Positions 1 through 9,243 of a stretch of DNA of 64,000 nt are shown here, in pieces (the first letter of the stretch is position 1; the number at the start of each line of letters is the position of its first letter). This stretch comes from an uncultured Roseburia sp. (GTDB taxonomy: Bacteria; Bacillota; Clostridia; Lachnospirales; Lachnospiraceae): the NCBI GenBank assembly GCA_947088345.1, contig CAMUGE010000008.1, positions 1 through 64,000 of the forward strand, given 5' to 3'. The notes beneath the pieces are model-generated. The model was not told the DNA's origin, ran no database searches, and was given only the letters and a program-made list of their open reading frames with translations. The position numbers and the translations under genes are program-made.

Positions 1-16
1 AAGCGAGGAGTTTGAG

Positions 17-2227
17 ATGAGAAGAGAAAAATTATGCAAAAAGACAGCGATCTTACTGGCCGCATGTCTTCTGGCATGTACAGCGGCCGCCGGCAGCGGG
101 GAGACGGTTTTCGCCGGCGAAAATGAGACGGTGTGGGACGCGCAGGCGGCAGACGTCGGCGATTTGGAGCAAACGCAGGATCAGGAGAGCGCCGAACCGG
201 ATGTTTCGGAAGACGAGGATAATTTTGAATACTATGAAGATTTCTGCTATGTGCCTCTAAAAGACGGCACAGTGGAAATCAGATCCTATTTGGGCGATGC
301 GGAGGCGGTAACGATACCGGATACGATAGAGGGAAAAAAAGTAACGGCGGTCGGTTCATTGGCCTTTGCATGGTGCGATACGTTAAAAACTGTCAAACTG
401 CCGGATGGCATCACAAAAATCGGCGAGAGCGCTTTTTGCGAGAGCGCAGGACTGACTGAAATCTCGCTGCCGCAGGGGATCACAGCCATTGAAAATAATA
501 CGTTTGACGGGTGCGTCAGTCTGGCAGAAATCGAGCTGCCGGAAAAACTGACAAGTATCGGCGAGAACGCTTTTTATAAGTGCGTCAGTCTGGCAGAAAT
601 CGAGCTGCCGGGAAAACTGATAAGTATTGGAGAACATGCCTTTTTCGGATGCAGCAAATTGAAAAATGTGAAAATGCAGGAGGGAATTACGAATATTGAT
701 TCATATGCGTTTTCCGAATGTATCGGTTTGGAGAGCGTGGTTGTTCCGAAAGGTACGGCTGTCGCAGAAGGGGTATTTGACAATTGCAGCGGCCTTTTAA
801 ACGTTGTGATTTCGGAACATGCCAGTGTGGCGGGGGATGCGTTTTGGCAGTGCGGCAGTTTAAGCAGTGTAAAAATTCTTTCTGACGCGGCAGTCGGAGC
901 GCGCGCATTTCAAAATCTGGGAAGCATCCGGGAAGTTACGCTGGGCGAACGTGTGATAATCGGGGAAGGGGCATTTTGGAATTGTACCGGTATCACTGGC
1001 ATTACAATTCCGGCGGGCGTATCTGTCGGGGACAGCGCTTTTGAATACTGTACGGGACTGGCCGGGGTGTCATTCGCGGAAGGTGTGACAGAACTTGGAG
1101 ACAATGCATTTTGGGGCTGTGAAAATATTGTGTCCGTCGCGCTCCCAAAGAGCCTGTCGGAGATTGGAGACTCTGTATTTGCTTACTGCAGCAGCCTGTC
1201 GGAACTCGTGATCCCGGAGGGGGTGACTGCCATCGGGGAATCTGCATTTGACAGCTGCAGCAAACTGGCTGCTGTCACGATTCCAAACAGTGTATTAAGT
1301 ATCGGAGACTATGCATTTTGGAACTGCATCAGCCTGGCGTCGGCTGTGATTCCGGAGAGCGTAACGAGTATCGGCTACGGTGCATTTTATTTTAGTTCTG
1401 ATCTTACAATTACAGGCAGAATCGGGTCTGCAGCGCACCGGTATGCAGTGGATCATATGATTCCGTTTACAGATCCGCTTCATACGCACAGTTATGAACA
1501 GACGTATGTCTGGGAGCCGTTCTGCACTGCGGAAGGGGAAAAAGCATGGACCTGCAGCGTCTGCGGCAGCAGCAAAACAGAGGCAATTCCGGCGGCAGGT
1601 CATAACTACCAGCCGGTCACAATCAAAGCAACCTCATACACAAACGGCAGCACTTATCTGCAGTGCAGCGTCTGCGGCGATATCAGGGACAGGGCCGATG
1701 TGCTCTGTCCGAATACGGTGGAACTGTCCCATACGACTTTTGTCTATGACGGCAAAGTGAAAAGCCCGTCCGTGACGGTGAAAGACAGCGCCGGGCATGT
1801 TTTAGACGCCGGTTCCTATACGGTTTCCTACAGCGGAAATAAAAATGTCGGACAGGCAAGCGTCACTGTTACATTCCTCGGAAATTATGAGGGCAGCATT
1901 ACAAGGACATTCACTATTGTGCCAAAGGGGACGTCGATTTCCAAATTGACTGCGGGCAAAAAGGGATTTTCAGCCAAATGGAAAAAGCAGTCCGCACAGA
2001 CGAGCGGCTATGAAATCCAGTATTCGACCAGCAGTAAATTTACAAAAAAGACGACTGGAACAACGACAGTAAAAAAAAGCGGAACAACTTCGTCGAAAGT
2101 CAATAAGCTGAAAGCGAAGAAAAAGTATTACGTCAGAGTCCGCACATTTAAGACAGTCAAAATCGGCGGGAAGACAACGAAACTTTATTCGGGCTGGTCA
2201 AAGGCGAAGAGCGTGAGGACGAAATAG
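17..2227 (+). CDS. BspA-like leucine-rich repeat secreted protein
   Basis: A 736-residue exported protein. Residues 1-34 form a signal peptide (basic start, hydrophobic stretch, Ala-rich cleavage region). An acidic stretch follows, then about sixteen LRR_5/BspA-type repeats of about 23 residues (pattern I-x-x-x-A-F-x-x-C-x-x-L-x-x-V-x-I-P) over residues 80-470. Next is a segment with CxxC pairs (CSVCG twice, about 510-560), then a fibronectin III-like C-terminal module beginning ISKLTAGKKG that contains YEIQYS and YYVRVRTF. There is no LPXTG motif, so the mode of surface retention is unknown. BspA-type LRR proteins are generally adhesins or surface-binding proteins; the ligand here cannot be read. 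The start has GAGGAG just upstream. The C-terminal module recurs in the protein at 10071-11078. Confidence 0.85.
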   Translation: MRREKLCKKTAILLAACLLACTAAAGSGETVFAGENETVWDAQAADVGDLEQTQDQESAEPDVSEDEDNFEYYEDFCYVPLKDGTVEIRSYLGDAEAVTIPDTIEGKKVTAVGSLAFAWCDTLKTVKLPDGITKIGESAFCESAGLTEISLPQGITAIENNTFDGCVSLAEIELPEKLTSIGENAFYKCVSLAEIELPGKLISIGEHAFFGCSKLKNVKMQEGITNIDSYAFSECIGLESVVVPKGTAVAEGVFDNCSGLLNVVISEHASVAGDAFWQCGSLSSVKILSDAAVGARAFQNLGSIREVTLGERVIIGEGAFWNCTGITGITIPAGVSVGDSAFEYCTGLAGVSFAEGVTELGDNAFWGCENIVSVALPKSLSEIGDSVFAYCSSLSELVIPEGVTAIGESAFDSCSKLAAVTIPNSVLSIGDYAFWNCISLASAVIPESVTSIGYGAFYFSSDLTITGRIGSAAHRYAVDHMIPFTDPLHTHSYEQTYVWEPFCTAEGEKAWTCSVCGSSKTEAIPAAGHNYQPVTIKATSYTNGSTYLQCSVCGDIRDRADVLCPNTVELSHTTFVYDGKVKSPSVTVKDSAGHVLDAGSYTVSYSGNKNVGQASVTVTFLGNYEGSITRTFTIVPKGTSISKLTAGKKGFSAKWKKQSAQTSGYEIQYSTSSKFTKKTTGTTTVKKSGTTSSKVNKLKAKKKYYVRVRTFKTVKIGGKTTKLYSGWSKAKSVRTK
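511..648 (+). repeat. 69-bp tandem LRR duplication
   Basis: Two nearly identical 69-bp units begin at 511 and 580 inside the first BspA-like gene. Each encodes one 23-residue LRR starting CVSLAEIELP. The first 30 bases are identical and the later part has drifted, as expected for a recent in-frame repeat duplication. Confidence 0.85.
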
Positions 2228-2494
2228 GAGTATGAAAATAAAACCTGCACAACAGCTTAGCTCATGCCGCTGCGCTGAGCGTACCTGCGCCATGCTGCTT
2301 AGGCGGCATGGCGCGTCCGACGCTTGCGGTCATTTTTCAGGACGCGTTTGTGTCGGGGCAGACGCGGGCGCAAGTTGGAAAATTATAGAAAAACAGGCGA
2401 AAACGCAGCTTACTGACGGGAGTCGGCAGATGGCTGCGTATGGCCGCGTGAAAAAGAAAGCGGTAAATGAGACAGGAACAGGAGGGAAAATGAT
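2228..2494. other. Intergenic region with a strong hairpin
   Basis: This is the gap between the two BspA-like genes. At 2287-2314 it holds a 12-bp stem (GCGCCATGCTGC pairing with GCGGCATGGCGC, one G-T pair) with a TTAG loop. No T-run follows, so it is not a standard terminator. An open frame from 2232 reads through but has no family resemblance and no convincing ribosome site. Confidence 0.5.
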
Positions 2495-4834
2495 ATGGCA
2501 AAGAAAACATCTGTTATTATCTGTTGGTTTGCGCTGTGCTTAATGTTTGCCATAGCGCCGGTATGCAGCTTAAAGGCACAGGAAATACAGATATCAGCCG
2601 AGGGTTACAGCTACTATATTATGGATGACGGAACCATTGAGATCACGGGGTACAGCGGAGCCGACGCAAGTCTTGTTATTCCCGGCGCAATCAACGGGAG
2701 AGAGGTGACAAGCGTCGGAGAGCGCGCGTTTGCCGCAAGCGGCAGTCTGACCGGGATTACGGTTTCGCAGGGGATTGTCTGTATCGGCGACGGGGCGTTT
2801 GCAGACTGTGAAAAACTGCAGACAGTTCAGATTCCCGCGTCGGTCGCAAATATCGGCGAAGACGTATTTTTAAACTGCGGCAGCCTGAGCGGGATATCGG
2901 TTGATGCAGGCAACACGCAATACTGTGCAAAGGACAATCTTTTATATGACGCAGGACAGAAAACTTTACTGTATTGTCCCGGCGCAAAGACGGGAATTGT
3001 CTCAATATCCGCAGGTGTGACAAAGATTGCGGACCATGCGTTTTATAACTGCAAAAATCTGAAAAAGGTAATACTGCCGGAAAGTCTGACAGCAATCGGA
3101 TGGGGAGCGTTTGAGGAATGCACCGGTTTCACTGAAATGCAGATCCCCGGCGGAGTAAAGGAAATAGGGGAATATGCTTTCTGCCATTGCAGCAATCTGA
3201 CCGGTATCACGATTCCCGCGAAGACTGTGTGGATCGGAGAAAATGCTTTTGCCGGATGCAGTAAAGTAAAAGAAGTTCAGGTTGATGAAAAAAATACGGC
3301 ATTTACGGCCTGGGACGGGATGTTATACGACGCACAGCGCAAAAATTTATTGTTTTGTCCCGGCGGAAAAACAGGGACAGCCGTAATTTCGAACGGTGTG
3401 AGCGAGATTGAAGCGTTTGCATTTTATGAGTGCAAAAACTTGAACGGTATCGCTCTTCCGGCCAGCGTGCAGACGATCGGCGAATATGCATTCTTTTATT
3501 GCAGCGGCCTGAAAAAAATCAGTATCCCGGACGGCCTGACAAAGATCGGGGCCAATGTGTTTGCGGGCTGTGAAAGCCTGCGTGACGTATACTTTGCAGG
3601 AGGAAAAGAACAGTGGGAAAATTTTGCGTCGTCTTCGGACAGCGGAGCTCTTGGGAAAGTAAACGTATACTATTATAAAGATACTCTGCCGGAAACGGAA
3701 GCGCCGGGGGACGGCGAACTCCCGGGAGAGACGGAAGAGCCGGGAGATACACAGGAGCCTGGAACATCCGAAGGAGAGCAGCCGGGGGACGGCGAACTCC
3801 CGGGAGAGACGGAAGAGCCGGGAGGTACACAGGAGCCTGGAACATCCGAAGGAGAGCAGCCGGGGAATACGGAACACCCCGGAACATCGGGCGGCAATCA
3901 GCCGGGAGACGCAGAACAGCCAGGGGGCACAGGCGGCAGCCAGACAGGAGACAGCCGGCCGGGAAATACAGGCGGTTCGCAGGAGCCGGGAGGAGCCGGT
4001 AACCCGGGGAATGAGCAGGAGCCGGGAGGCAGCGATAATCCGGGGAACACAGGCGGCAGCCAGACAGGAGGCACAGGGAGCAATCAGCCGGGCGGGACAG
4101 AAACACCGGACAATCCGGGAAATACAGGAGGTTCGCAGGAGCCGGGAGGAGCCGGTAACCCGGGGAATGAGCAGGAGCCGGGAGGCAGCGATAATCCGGG
4201 GAACACAGGAGGAAGCGAGTCGGGAGACACAGGAACCGGTCTGCCGGGAGGCAGTCAACCAGACGGCGGCCAAAAGCCGGGAACATCTGAAAGTGGCAGT
4301 CCTGGGAACACAGGCAGTGCGACGGGCGCTGCGGCGCCAAAGAAAGGCAGTCTGTTTAAAATCGGAAACGAAACCTACCGTGTCACTGCGGAAAAATCAA
4401 CCCTGGCTTTTGTAAAAACATCTTCCAAATCTGCAACACTTGTTATTCTGGATAAAGTGACGAATAACGGCATCACTTATAAAGTAACTTCTATTGAAAG
4501 CGGCGCGATGAAAGGAAATAAAAGGATTACAAAAGTGATAATCGGAAATAATGTGGCGTCGATCGGGGCAAAGGCATTTTTTGGATGTACAAAACTGACC
4601 TCCGTTACGATTGGGACAGGTCTGAAGACGATCGGAAAAGAATCATTTAAAGGCTGCAAAAAGTTAAGGGCAATTACAATTCAATCGAAGAGAGTTTCGA
4701 GTGTAGGGAAAAATGCGTTCAAGGGGATTAAATCTACCGCCTGTATCAAAGTTCCGGGCAGCAAATTGAAATTATATCAGAGACGTCTGAAAGGAAAAGG
4801 ACAGGGCGGCAGCGTAAAAGTGAAAAAGATTTAG
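2495..4834 (+). CDS. BspA-like LRR protein with Gly/Pro/Glu repeat linker
   Basis: A 779-residue exported protein. The signal peptide covers residues 1-28, with AGGAGG upstream of the start. LRR_5/BspA-type repeats occupy residues about 50-385. A low-complexity linker rich in Gly, Pro, Glu, Ser and Thr (about 405-610) follows, then a second short LRR block (about 640-765) and a basic tail. The linker contains exact DNA repeats and probably acts as a stalk separating two LRR domains. The C-terminal LRR block resembles that of the 1742-residue protein at 12366-17594. The substrate or ligand is unknown. The large minus-strand open frames over the linker are shadows of its GC-rich repetitive codons. 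Confidence 0.85.
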   Translation: MAKKTSVIICWFALCLMFAIAPVCSLKAQEIQISAEGYSYYIMDDGTIEITGYSGADASLVIPGAINGREVTSVGERAFAASGSLTGITVSQGIVCIGDGAFADCEKLQTVQIPASVANIGEDVFLNCGSLSGISVDAGNTQYCAKDNLLYDAGQKTLLYCPGAKTGIVSISAGVTKIADHAFYNCKNLKKVILPESLTAIGWGAFEECTGFTEMQIPGGVKEIGEYAFCHCSNLTGITIPAKTVWIGENAFAGCSKVKEVQVDEKNTAFTAWDGMLYDAQRKNLLFCPGGKTGTAVISNGVSEIEAFAFYECKNLNGIALPASVQTIGEYAFFYCSGLKKISIPDGLTKIGANVFAGCESLRDVYFAGGKEQWENFASSSDSGALGKVNVYYYKDTLPETEAPGDGELPGETEEPGDTQEPGTSEGEQPGDGELPGETEEPGGTQEPGTSEGEQPGNTEHPGTSGGNQPGDAEQPGGTGGSQTGDSRPGNTGGSQEPGGAGNPGNEQEPGGSDNPGNTGGSQTGGTGSNQPGGTETPDNPGNTGGSQEPGGAGNPGNEQEPGGSDNPGNTGGSESGDTGTGLPGGSQPDGGQKPGTSESGSPGNTGSATGAAAPKKGSLFKIGNETYRVTAEKSTLAFVKTSSKSATLVILDKVTNNGITYKVTSIESGAMKGNKRITKVIIGNNVASIGAKAFFGCTKLTSVTIGTGLKTIGKESFKGCKKLRAITIQSKRVSSVGKNAFKGIKSTACIKVPGSKLKLYQRRLKGKGQGGSVKVKKI
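3703..3858 (+). repeat. Two 78-bp direct repeats in the linker
   Basis: Units start at 3703 and 3781 and each encodes 26 residues beginning PGDGELPGETEEPG. They differ at very few bases. The period is a multiple of three, so copy-number change would preserve the frame. Confidence 0.85.
3961..4208 (+). repeat. Long direct repeat, 156-bp period, in the linker
   Basis: A segment of about 92 bp at 3961-4052 recurs at 4117-4208 with one visible difference. It encodes Gly/Pro/Asn-rich sequence (NTGGSQEPGGAGNPG). The period is 52 codons, so unequal recombination would stay in frame. Confidence 0.85.
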
Positions 4835-4881
4835 AAAGAATTGAGATTAAATGGAATAAACAACAGGCATGGAGGATGAAT

Positions 4882-6594
4882 ATGGGAAAAACAAAAAAGA
4901 GATGTTTTATCATTTCATGTATTGCTTTTTTGATCGCATTGTTTGCGGTGCGGACAAATATATTTGCTGCGGGGGCTTCCATCAGCAGGTCGACCGCAAG
5001 CCTTTCGGCAGGCGAAACGGTTACCCTTAAAGTGCAGGGAACGGCGGAACAGGCAGCGTGGTCCAGCAGCAGGGAAGATATCGCGTCGGTTGATCGTTTT
5101 GGAAAAGTCACGGCTCATTCCGCAGGGACAGCTACCGTCAGGGCTGTTGTGCGCGGCAGCGGCGAATTGTACAAATGTAAAGTGACAGTCGCGGATATGC
5201 CCCGGATTACATACAGGGCCAATGTGGAGGACGAGGACTGGCACGGCTGGGTCGGCGACGGGGAGACATCAGGCCATGTGGACGGCGGCGAGCGTCTGGA
5301 AGCAATCCAGATTGCATTGAGCGGGGAAAACGGAAAAGCAATGATTCAGTACCGCGCTCATGTAAGCGAAGACGGCTGGCAGAACTGGGTAAATTCCGGA
5401 CAGACAGCCGGAACGACTTACCAGGGCAAGCGTCTGGAGGCAGTGCAGATCCGGCTTCTTTCTGTGTATGCAAAATCCTACGATGTTTACTACAGGATTT
5501 ATGTTGCCGGCATGGGCTGGTTTGGCTGGGCGAAAAACGGGGCTTCGGCAGGCACGACAGGGATGTCTCTGCGGACGGAAGCCATTCAGATTAAAATCGT
5601 AAAAAAGGGTACGCCGGTTGAAACCGGAGGCGTTTCGCATCTGGACAAGCCGTCGCTTTCCTATCAGGCATATATGAAAGGTAAGGGCTGGACGGAACAT
5701 AGGAACGAGGGTGAAATTGCAGGAGATGCAGACGGCTGGGGACAAATGCAGGCGCTTCAGATATCTCTGAACGATTTTAACGGTGCAAACGGCATTTCTT
5801 ATCGCGTCTATGTAAAAAACGAGGGATGGCATGACTGGAAGTCCGGCGGGCAGCCCGCGGGTACGATCGGGCAGGACAGCATGGTTGAGGCAGTGCAGAT
5901 GCGTCTGGAAGGGGAGCTGAGCAATTATTTTGATATTTATTACAGAGTACGTTCATTTTGCTACGACAATTTTGGCTGGGCAAAAAACGGGGAGCCTGCA
6001 GGTACGTCAGGAGGCAATATATGGATGAACGAATTTCAAATCAGGCTGGTTGCGAAATCGGAGCAGTTTGACGTCGGAGGAGCTGCATATAAAGATCTGA
6101 CGCCGTCTGTGAAGCCCGAACCGGAGCGTACGACAGAGATTGTGCTGCAGCACCATATGGGCGGTTATTCTCTGAAACAGGGTTCTTATTCCGCATTTGT
6201 AAGCAACGGCGTGAATTATGGGTGCTGCGCGATGAGCTATGCCATCGGTCTTAGTATTGTAAACCGGCAGGCATATAATCCGACTTCTTTCTGGTACGGG
6301 GGAACGACGCACTATAACAAAGGCGGCGTCGGTGCAGGCGTATCGCCGTTTGACGCGGGGAGGGTGTACCGCGCTCTGCAGAACGGAAAACCGACGATGA
6401 TAAACTACAGATACAAAAATAATACGGGGCAGCACTGGGTGCTGATTATGGGAATCCGCGGCGGAGCCGATATCAACCAGTTAACGTATGACGATTTCTA
6501 TGCCATTGATCCGGTCACAGGCAGTCAGGTTACACTGACTTCGTCATCAAAGTGGGGCGGATGCACTGTAGTCGGAATCAAAGTATTTCAGTAG
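4882..6594 (+). CDS. Secreted protein: Big2 domain, ChW repeats, C39-like peptidase
   Basis: About 570 residues. The start at 4882 is preferred over 4876 because GGAGG at 4871-4875 abuts the earlier ATG. A signal peptide covers the first 30 residues. A Big2-type Ig-like domain follows (residues about 33-105, containing WSSSREDIASV and GTATVRA). Six or so ChW repeats follow (clostridial hydrophobic repeats with conserved W, for example WHGWVGDG and LEAIQI), spanning residues about 110-405. The C-terminal 150 residues look like a papain-fold C39_2-type peptidase: Cys in YGCCAMSYAIGL, His in GQHWVLIMGI, Asp in YAIDPVTG. ChW repeats are linked to surface display in clostridia; the cleaved substrate is unknown. 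Confidence 0.8.
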   Translation: MGKTKKRCFIISCIAFLIALFAVRTNIFAAGASISRSTASLSAGETVTLKVQGTAEQAAWSSSREDIASVDRFGKVTAHSAGTATVRAVVRGSGELYKCKVTVADMPRITYRANVEDEDWHGWVGDGETSGHVDGGERLEAIQIALSGENGKAMIQYRAHVSEDGWQNWVNSGQTAGTTYQGKRLEAVQIRLLSVYAKSYDVYYRIYVAGMGWFGWAKNGASAGTTGMSLRTEAIQIKIVKKGTPVETGGVSHLDKPSLSYQAYMKGKGWTEHRNEGEIAGDADGWGQMQALQISLNDFNGANGISYRVYVKNEGWHDWKSGGQPAGTIGQDSMVEAVQMRLEGELSNYFDIYYRVRSFCYDNFGWAKNGEPAGTSGGNIWMNEFQIRLVAKSEQFDVGGAAYKDLTPSVKPEPERTTEIVLQHHMGGYSLKQGSYSAFVSNGVNYGCCAMSYAIGLSIVNRQAYNPTSFWYGGTTHYNKGGVGAGVSPFDAGRVYRALQNGKPTMINYRYKNNTGQHWVLIMGIRGGADINQLTYDDFYAIDPVTGSQVTLTSSSKWGGCTVVGIKVFQ

Positions 6595-6630
6595 ATAAGG
6601 ATTAAAAAGAGACAAATGAGAGGATAAAAA

Positions 6631-7176
6631 ATGTTTTGTAAATTTTGCGGAAAAGAGACAGACGACGGCGCCGACGTATGCGGGGAGTGCAGAAAGGCTG
6701 CGCAGGAACATTATAACAGCGAGAGCGAAATTAATATCCGTTTCAGGCAGAACGGCGGAAGAAAGATTGCCGCGGCGGAGGCAGCCGGACTGGTGATTGC
6801 AGTTCTGGGGATTCTCGCAATTGTCTATTGCGGCCTTTCCATCCGGGACGATATGATCCCCTATGGTCTGGCCGGGATACGCGCGAATTATAAAGCGCCG
6901 TTTTCTCCCTATGAGAAACGGCAGATCTTAAAACTTGTGATTGCCGTGCTTGTGTTTATTGCGGGATGCGTCATCTGGGCAGTTGGAAGAAACTGCCCGG
7001 AGTATGCAGTTCACGCATTTCTGCTGATTGTCATTATAGTCGCTGTTATATCTCTTGCGGTAACTGCTAAGATTGCAAAGATCCGCGGTGAGGAAAGCGA
7101 CGGATGGTACTGGGGAGATGCTTGCCTTAAGAAGCAGGTATGTGCGGATAGTGGGATAGAAGATGGGGGAGTTTGA
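6631..7176 (+). CDS. Zinc-ribbon membrane protein
   Basis: 181 residues. The N-terminus holds a zinc ribbon with two CxxC pairs (CKFCGKE and CGEC). Three hydrophobic segments follow (residues about 50-72, 97-118 and 128-150), then a cytoplasmic-looking tail. This arrangement is common in small clostridial membrane proteins of unknown function. Its stop lies just before the next gene's start, suggesting coupled expression. No catalytic motif is visible. Confidence 0.7.
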   Translation: MFCKFCGKETDDGADVCGECRKAAQEHYNSESEINIRFRQNGGRKIAAAEAAGLVIAVLGILAIVYCGLSIRDDMIPYGLAGIRANYKAPFSPYEKRQILKLVIAVLVFIAGCVIWAVGRNCPEYAVHAFLLIVIIVAVISLAVTAKIAKIRGEESDGWYWGDACLKKQVCADSGIEDGGV

Positions 7177-7177
7177 G

Positions 7178-8947
7178 ATGGAGTCAAAGGGAAAAGGCTG
7201 GATTCCGGTTATAATGTTAGTTGTACTGTTTGGCGCGATTCTTTTGGTTGGAATATTATTTGGCGCAGATCATGAAAGTGAAGAACCGGGAGCAGATCAT
7301 TCGGAGTTTGAAACAGAAGATTTGGGGAAAGAGGAAAAATTGGAGGAGGTGATCAATAAGGTTTCTTTTTATCAGTGTGGGAAAAGTCTGCCATATGGGA
7401 TTGATGATGCAGTCTGGGGACTTGGTGAGCAGGAATTCGAGGACTATGTGGGAACGAATCTGGAGTTTCGTTATGATAAGGATTATGAAAATATAGCCTT
7501 ATATGAGATGGATCACTTGTATGTTGGAGATAATTGGACAGGAAGCGTTAATTTCTATTTTGAAGCAGATAATGGTCTTGTGTCTATTTCTTATGTAATT
7601 GGTGATGAAGAAAGTAATAAGAATAATGTACAACCTGTGAAAGATTGTCTGGATGATAATTGCAGATATCTTGGAGATGTAGTCTGGAAGATAGAACCTG
7701 AGGATGACGATGAATGTTATTATGCAGTTTGGGAAACAAAATCCTGTTATGTGGTTATGATGTCTGCGGTGCAGAAAATTAATATAGCCGGTATCATATA
7801 TTTGCAAAAAGACTGGATGATGGGAGATCAAACGGATGATGAAATAATCGAACTGCGGAGGATGATTGAGCATATCAGAACTGGCGAAGAAATGCCGTCC
7901 CGTGAACCGGAGATTTTTGGGATGTCTGACAATGGGAATACGAATCTGAATTTGAAAAACGGCGGTTGGGTTGCGGAACAGGGAGACTGGAATTATTATG
8001 CGATTGAAAATAATATTTATAAAGAAAACGTGATTACAGGAGATAAAATACAGATTTTTTATACATCAGGTAATTGCCGGCATCTTTGTATTATGGATGA
8101 GTGGATTTATTTTATCTCGGATGACAACAATGAATACCAGACTCTTTATAAAGTGAAAACGGACGGTTCCGAACACCGGTTGTTCTTTTTAGGCGAAGAG
8201 AATCTGACATCATCATGGGATACCTGGAACGGGGATGTCTATCTGATCGCATCTGAACATGTCTCGGCGTCGCAGAAAAGATATTTTCTGGCGAAGCTGG
8301 ATTGGGAGCGATATGATTATGATGAGGTTGCGGAAATTCCAAACAATTATTATCCGGGCGGCTTTATCGGGATAGAAGACGGATATGCGTATTTTACCTG
8401 TGAAGGGGCCACGGGTACGGATTACTACCATTTTTGTGCAGTGGATATAGAAACTGGTTATGTGCTGGAGACCTCCTGGCAGGATGAGGAAGAAAACTCG
8501 GAGGTAGGCAGGCCTTTTTTAAATCAGGGATATCTTTGTTTTTTGTATACATATCGTAATTCTGGTTATGGGATCAGCAATACGGAAAGATACTCTTATC
8601 TTTTAACTTGCAATTTGCGTAAGGATTCGGAATTTAATTGGAGGAGACTGGGTTTTGATATTTACAGGGTTCCAACTTCTGCTATGGACGAGGGGCCATA
8701 TATTAAAAACGTTTTTAATTCGTATGGCGCCATAGATGAGTTGATCTTTGGGGGAGAAGAGATTGTAAGGATAAGCGCTGACGGGCAAACTGAGTTTGTT
8801 GTTGCAGACAGTAATCACAGCATATGTGTCGCACACGGAAAAATCTATTATCGCTACGGCAATGATATGTATTGTGAGATCAGTATGGACGGATCCGAAT
8901 GGAGAGAGATCAGGCAGGAGGAATATATCAATATGTGTCCGTTTTAA
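7178..8947 (+). CDS. Membrane-anchored DUF5050-like extracytoplasmic protein
   Basis: About 589 residues. The ATG at 7178 is preferred over 7163 because GGGGGAG (7165-7171) is correctly spaced for it and because it follows the upstream TGA. One transmembrane helix (residues about 8-27) anchors a large exported part. The first third has no recognised family. The second part (from about residue 255) has repeated WIYFIS, GDVYLIAS and KIYYRYGN-type strands typical of DUF5050 / beta-propeller-like clostridial proteins. The gene is AT-richer than its neighbours. Function is unknown. Confidence 0.65.
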   Translation: MESKGKGWIPVIMLVVLFGAILLVGILFGADHESEEPGADHSEFETEDLGKEEKLEEVINKVSFYQCGKSLPYGIDDAVWGLGEQEFEDYVGTNLEFRYDKDYENIALYEMDHLYVGDNWTGSVNFYFEADNGLVSISYVIGDEESNKNNVQPVKDCLDDNCRYLGDVVWKIEPEDDDECYYAVWETKSCYVVMMSAVQKINIAGIIYLQKDWMMGDQTDDEIIELRRMIEHIRTGEEMPSREPEIFGMSDNGNTNLNLKNGGWVAEQGDWNYYAIENNIYKENVITGDKIQIFYTSGNCRHLCIMDEWIYFISDDNNEYQTLYKVKTDGSEHRLFFLGEENLTSSWDTWNGDVYLIASEHVSASQKRYFLAKLDWERYDYDEVAEIPNNYYPGGFIGIEDGYAYFTCEGATGTDYYHFCAVDIETGYVLETSWQDEEENSEVGRPFLNQGYLCFLYTYRNSGYGISNTERYSYLLTCNLRKDSEFNWRRLGFDIYRVPTSAMDEGPYIKNVFNSYGAIDELIFGGEEIVRISADGQTEFVVADSNHSICVAHGKIYYRYGNDMYCEISMDGSEWREIRQEEYINMCPF

Positions 8948-8988
8948 AAGACGAAATAGACAAATCCGTATATATGGAGGAGTAAAAA

Positions 8989-9201
8989 GTGAAAAAAGGA
9001 CTAACCGAACTGGTCTTTCTGTTAGACCGAAGCGGATCCATGCAGGGACTGGAGGCCGACACGATCGGCGGTTTTAACGGCATGATCGAAAAACAGCGAA
9101 AGCACGAGGGGGAGGCAAACGTCACAACCGCAGAGATAGACGGATCATGGAAAGGCATGATGGAAGCCGATGTAAAATTGCGCGGTTTTCTGAAAAAATA
9201 A
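8989..9201 (+). pseudogene. Remnant of a VWA-domain protein gene
   Basis: A GTG start with GGAGG at 8976-8980. The first 45 residues match the N-terminus of clostridial von Willebrand factor A proteins: LVFLLDRSGSM carries the DxSxS metal-site motif, and DTIGGFNGMIEKQ follows. Whole proteins of this family run to about 200 residues; this frame stops at 70. The last 20 residues (WKGMMEADVKLRG) resemble the family's C-terminal end, which suggests loss of the central part. The central Thr and Asp of the metal site are missing, so it is unlikely to work. Confidence 0.55.
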
Positions 9202-9243
9202 CGAAAAAAATAGCGGCAAAAATGCTGCAGAATGGAGGAAAGA

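Noticed and set aside
2232..2543. 103-codon frame between the two BspA-like genes
   Set aside because: Overlaps the next gene's signal peptide, contains the hairpin, and has no protein-like features.
3700..4230. Possible CRISPR-like array because of regular repeats
   Set aside because: Repeats are in-frame coding units with related, not unique, spacers; no cas genes in the window.
3347..4340. Long minus-strand open frames (about 300 and 270 codons) over the second BspA-like gene
   Set aside because: They are mirrors of the Gly/Pro/Glu repeat codons, have no ribosome site and show low-complexity composition.
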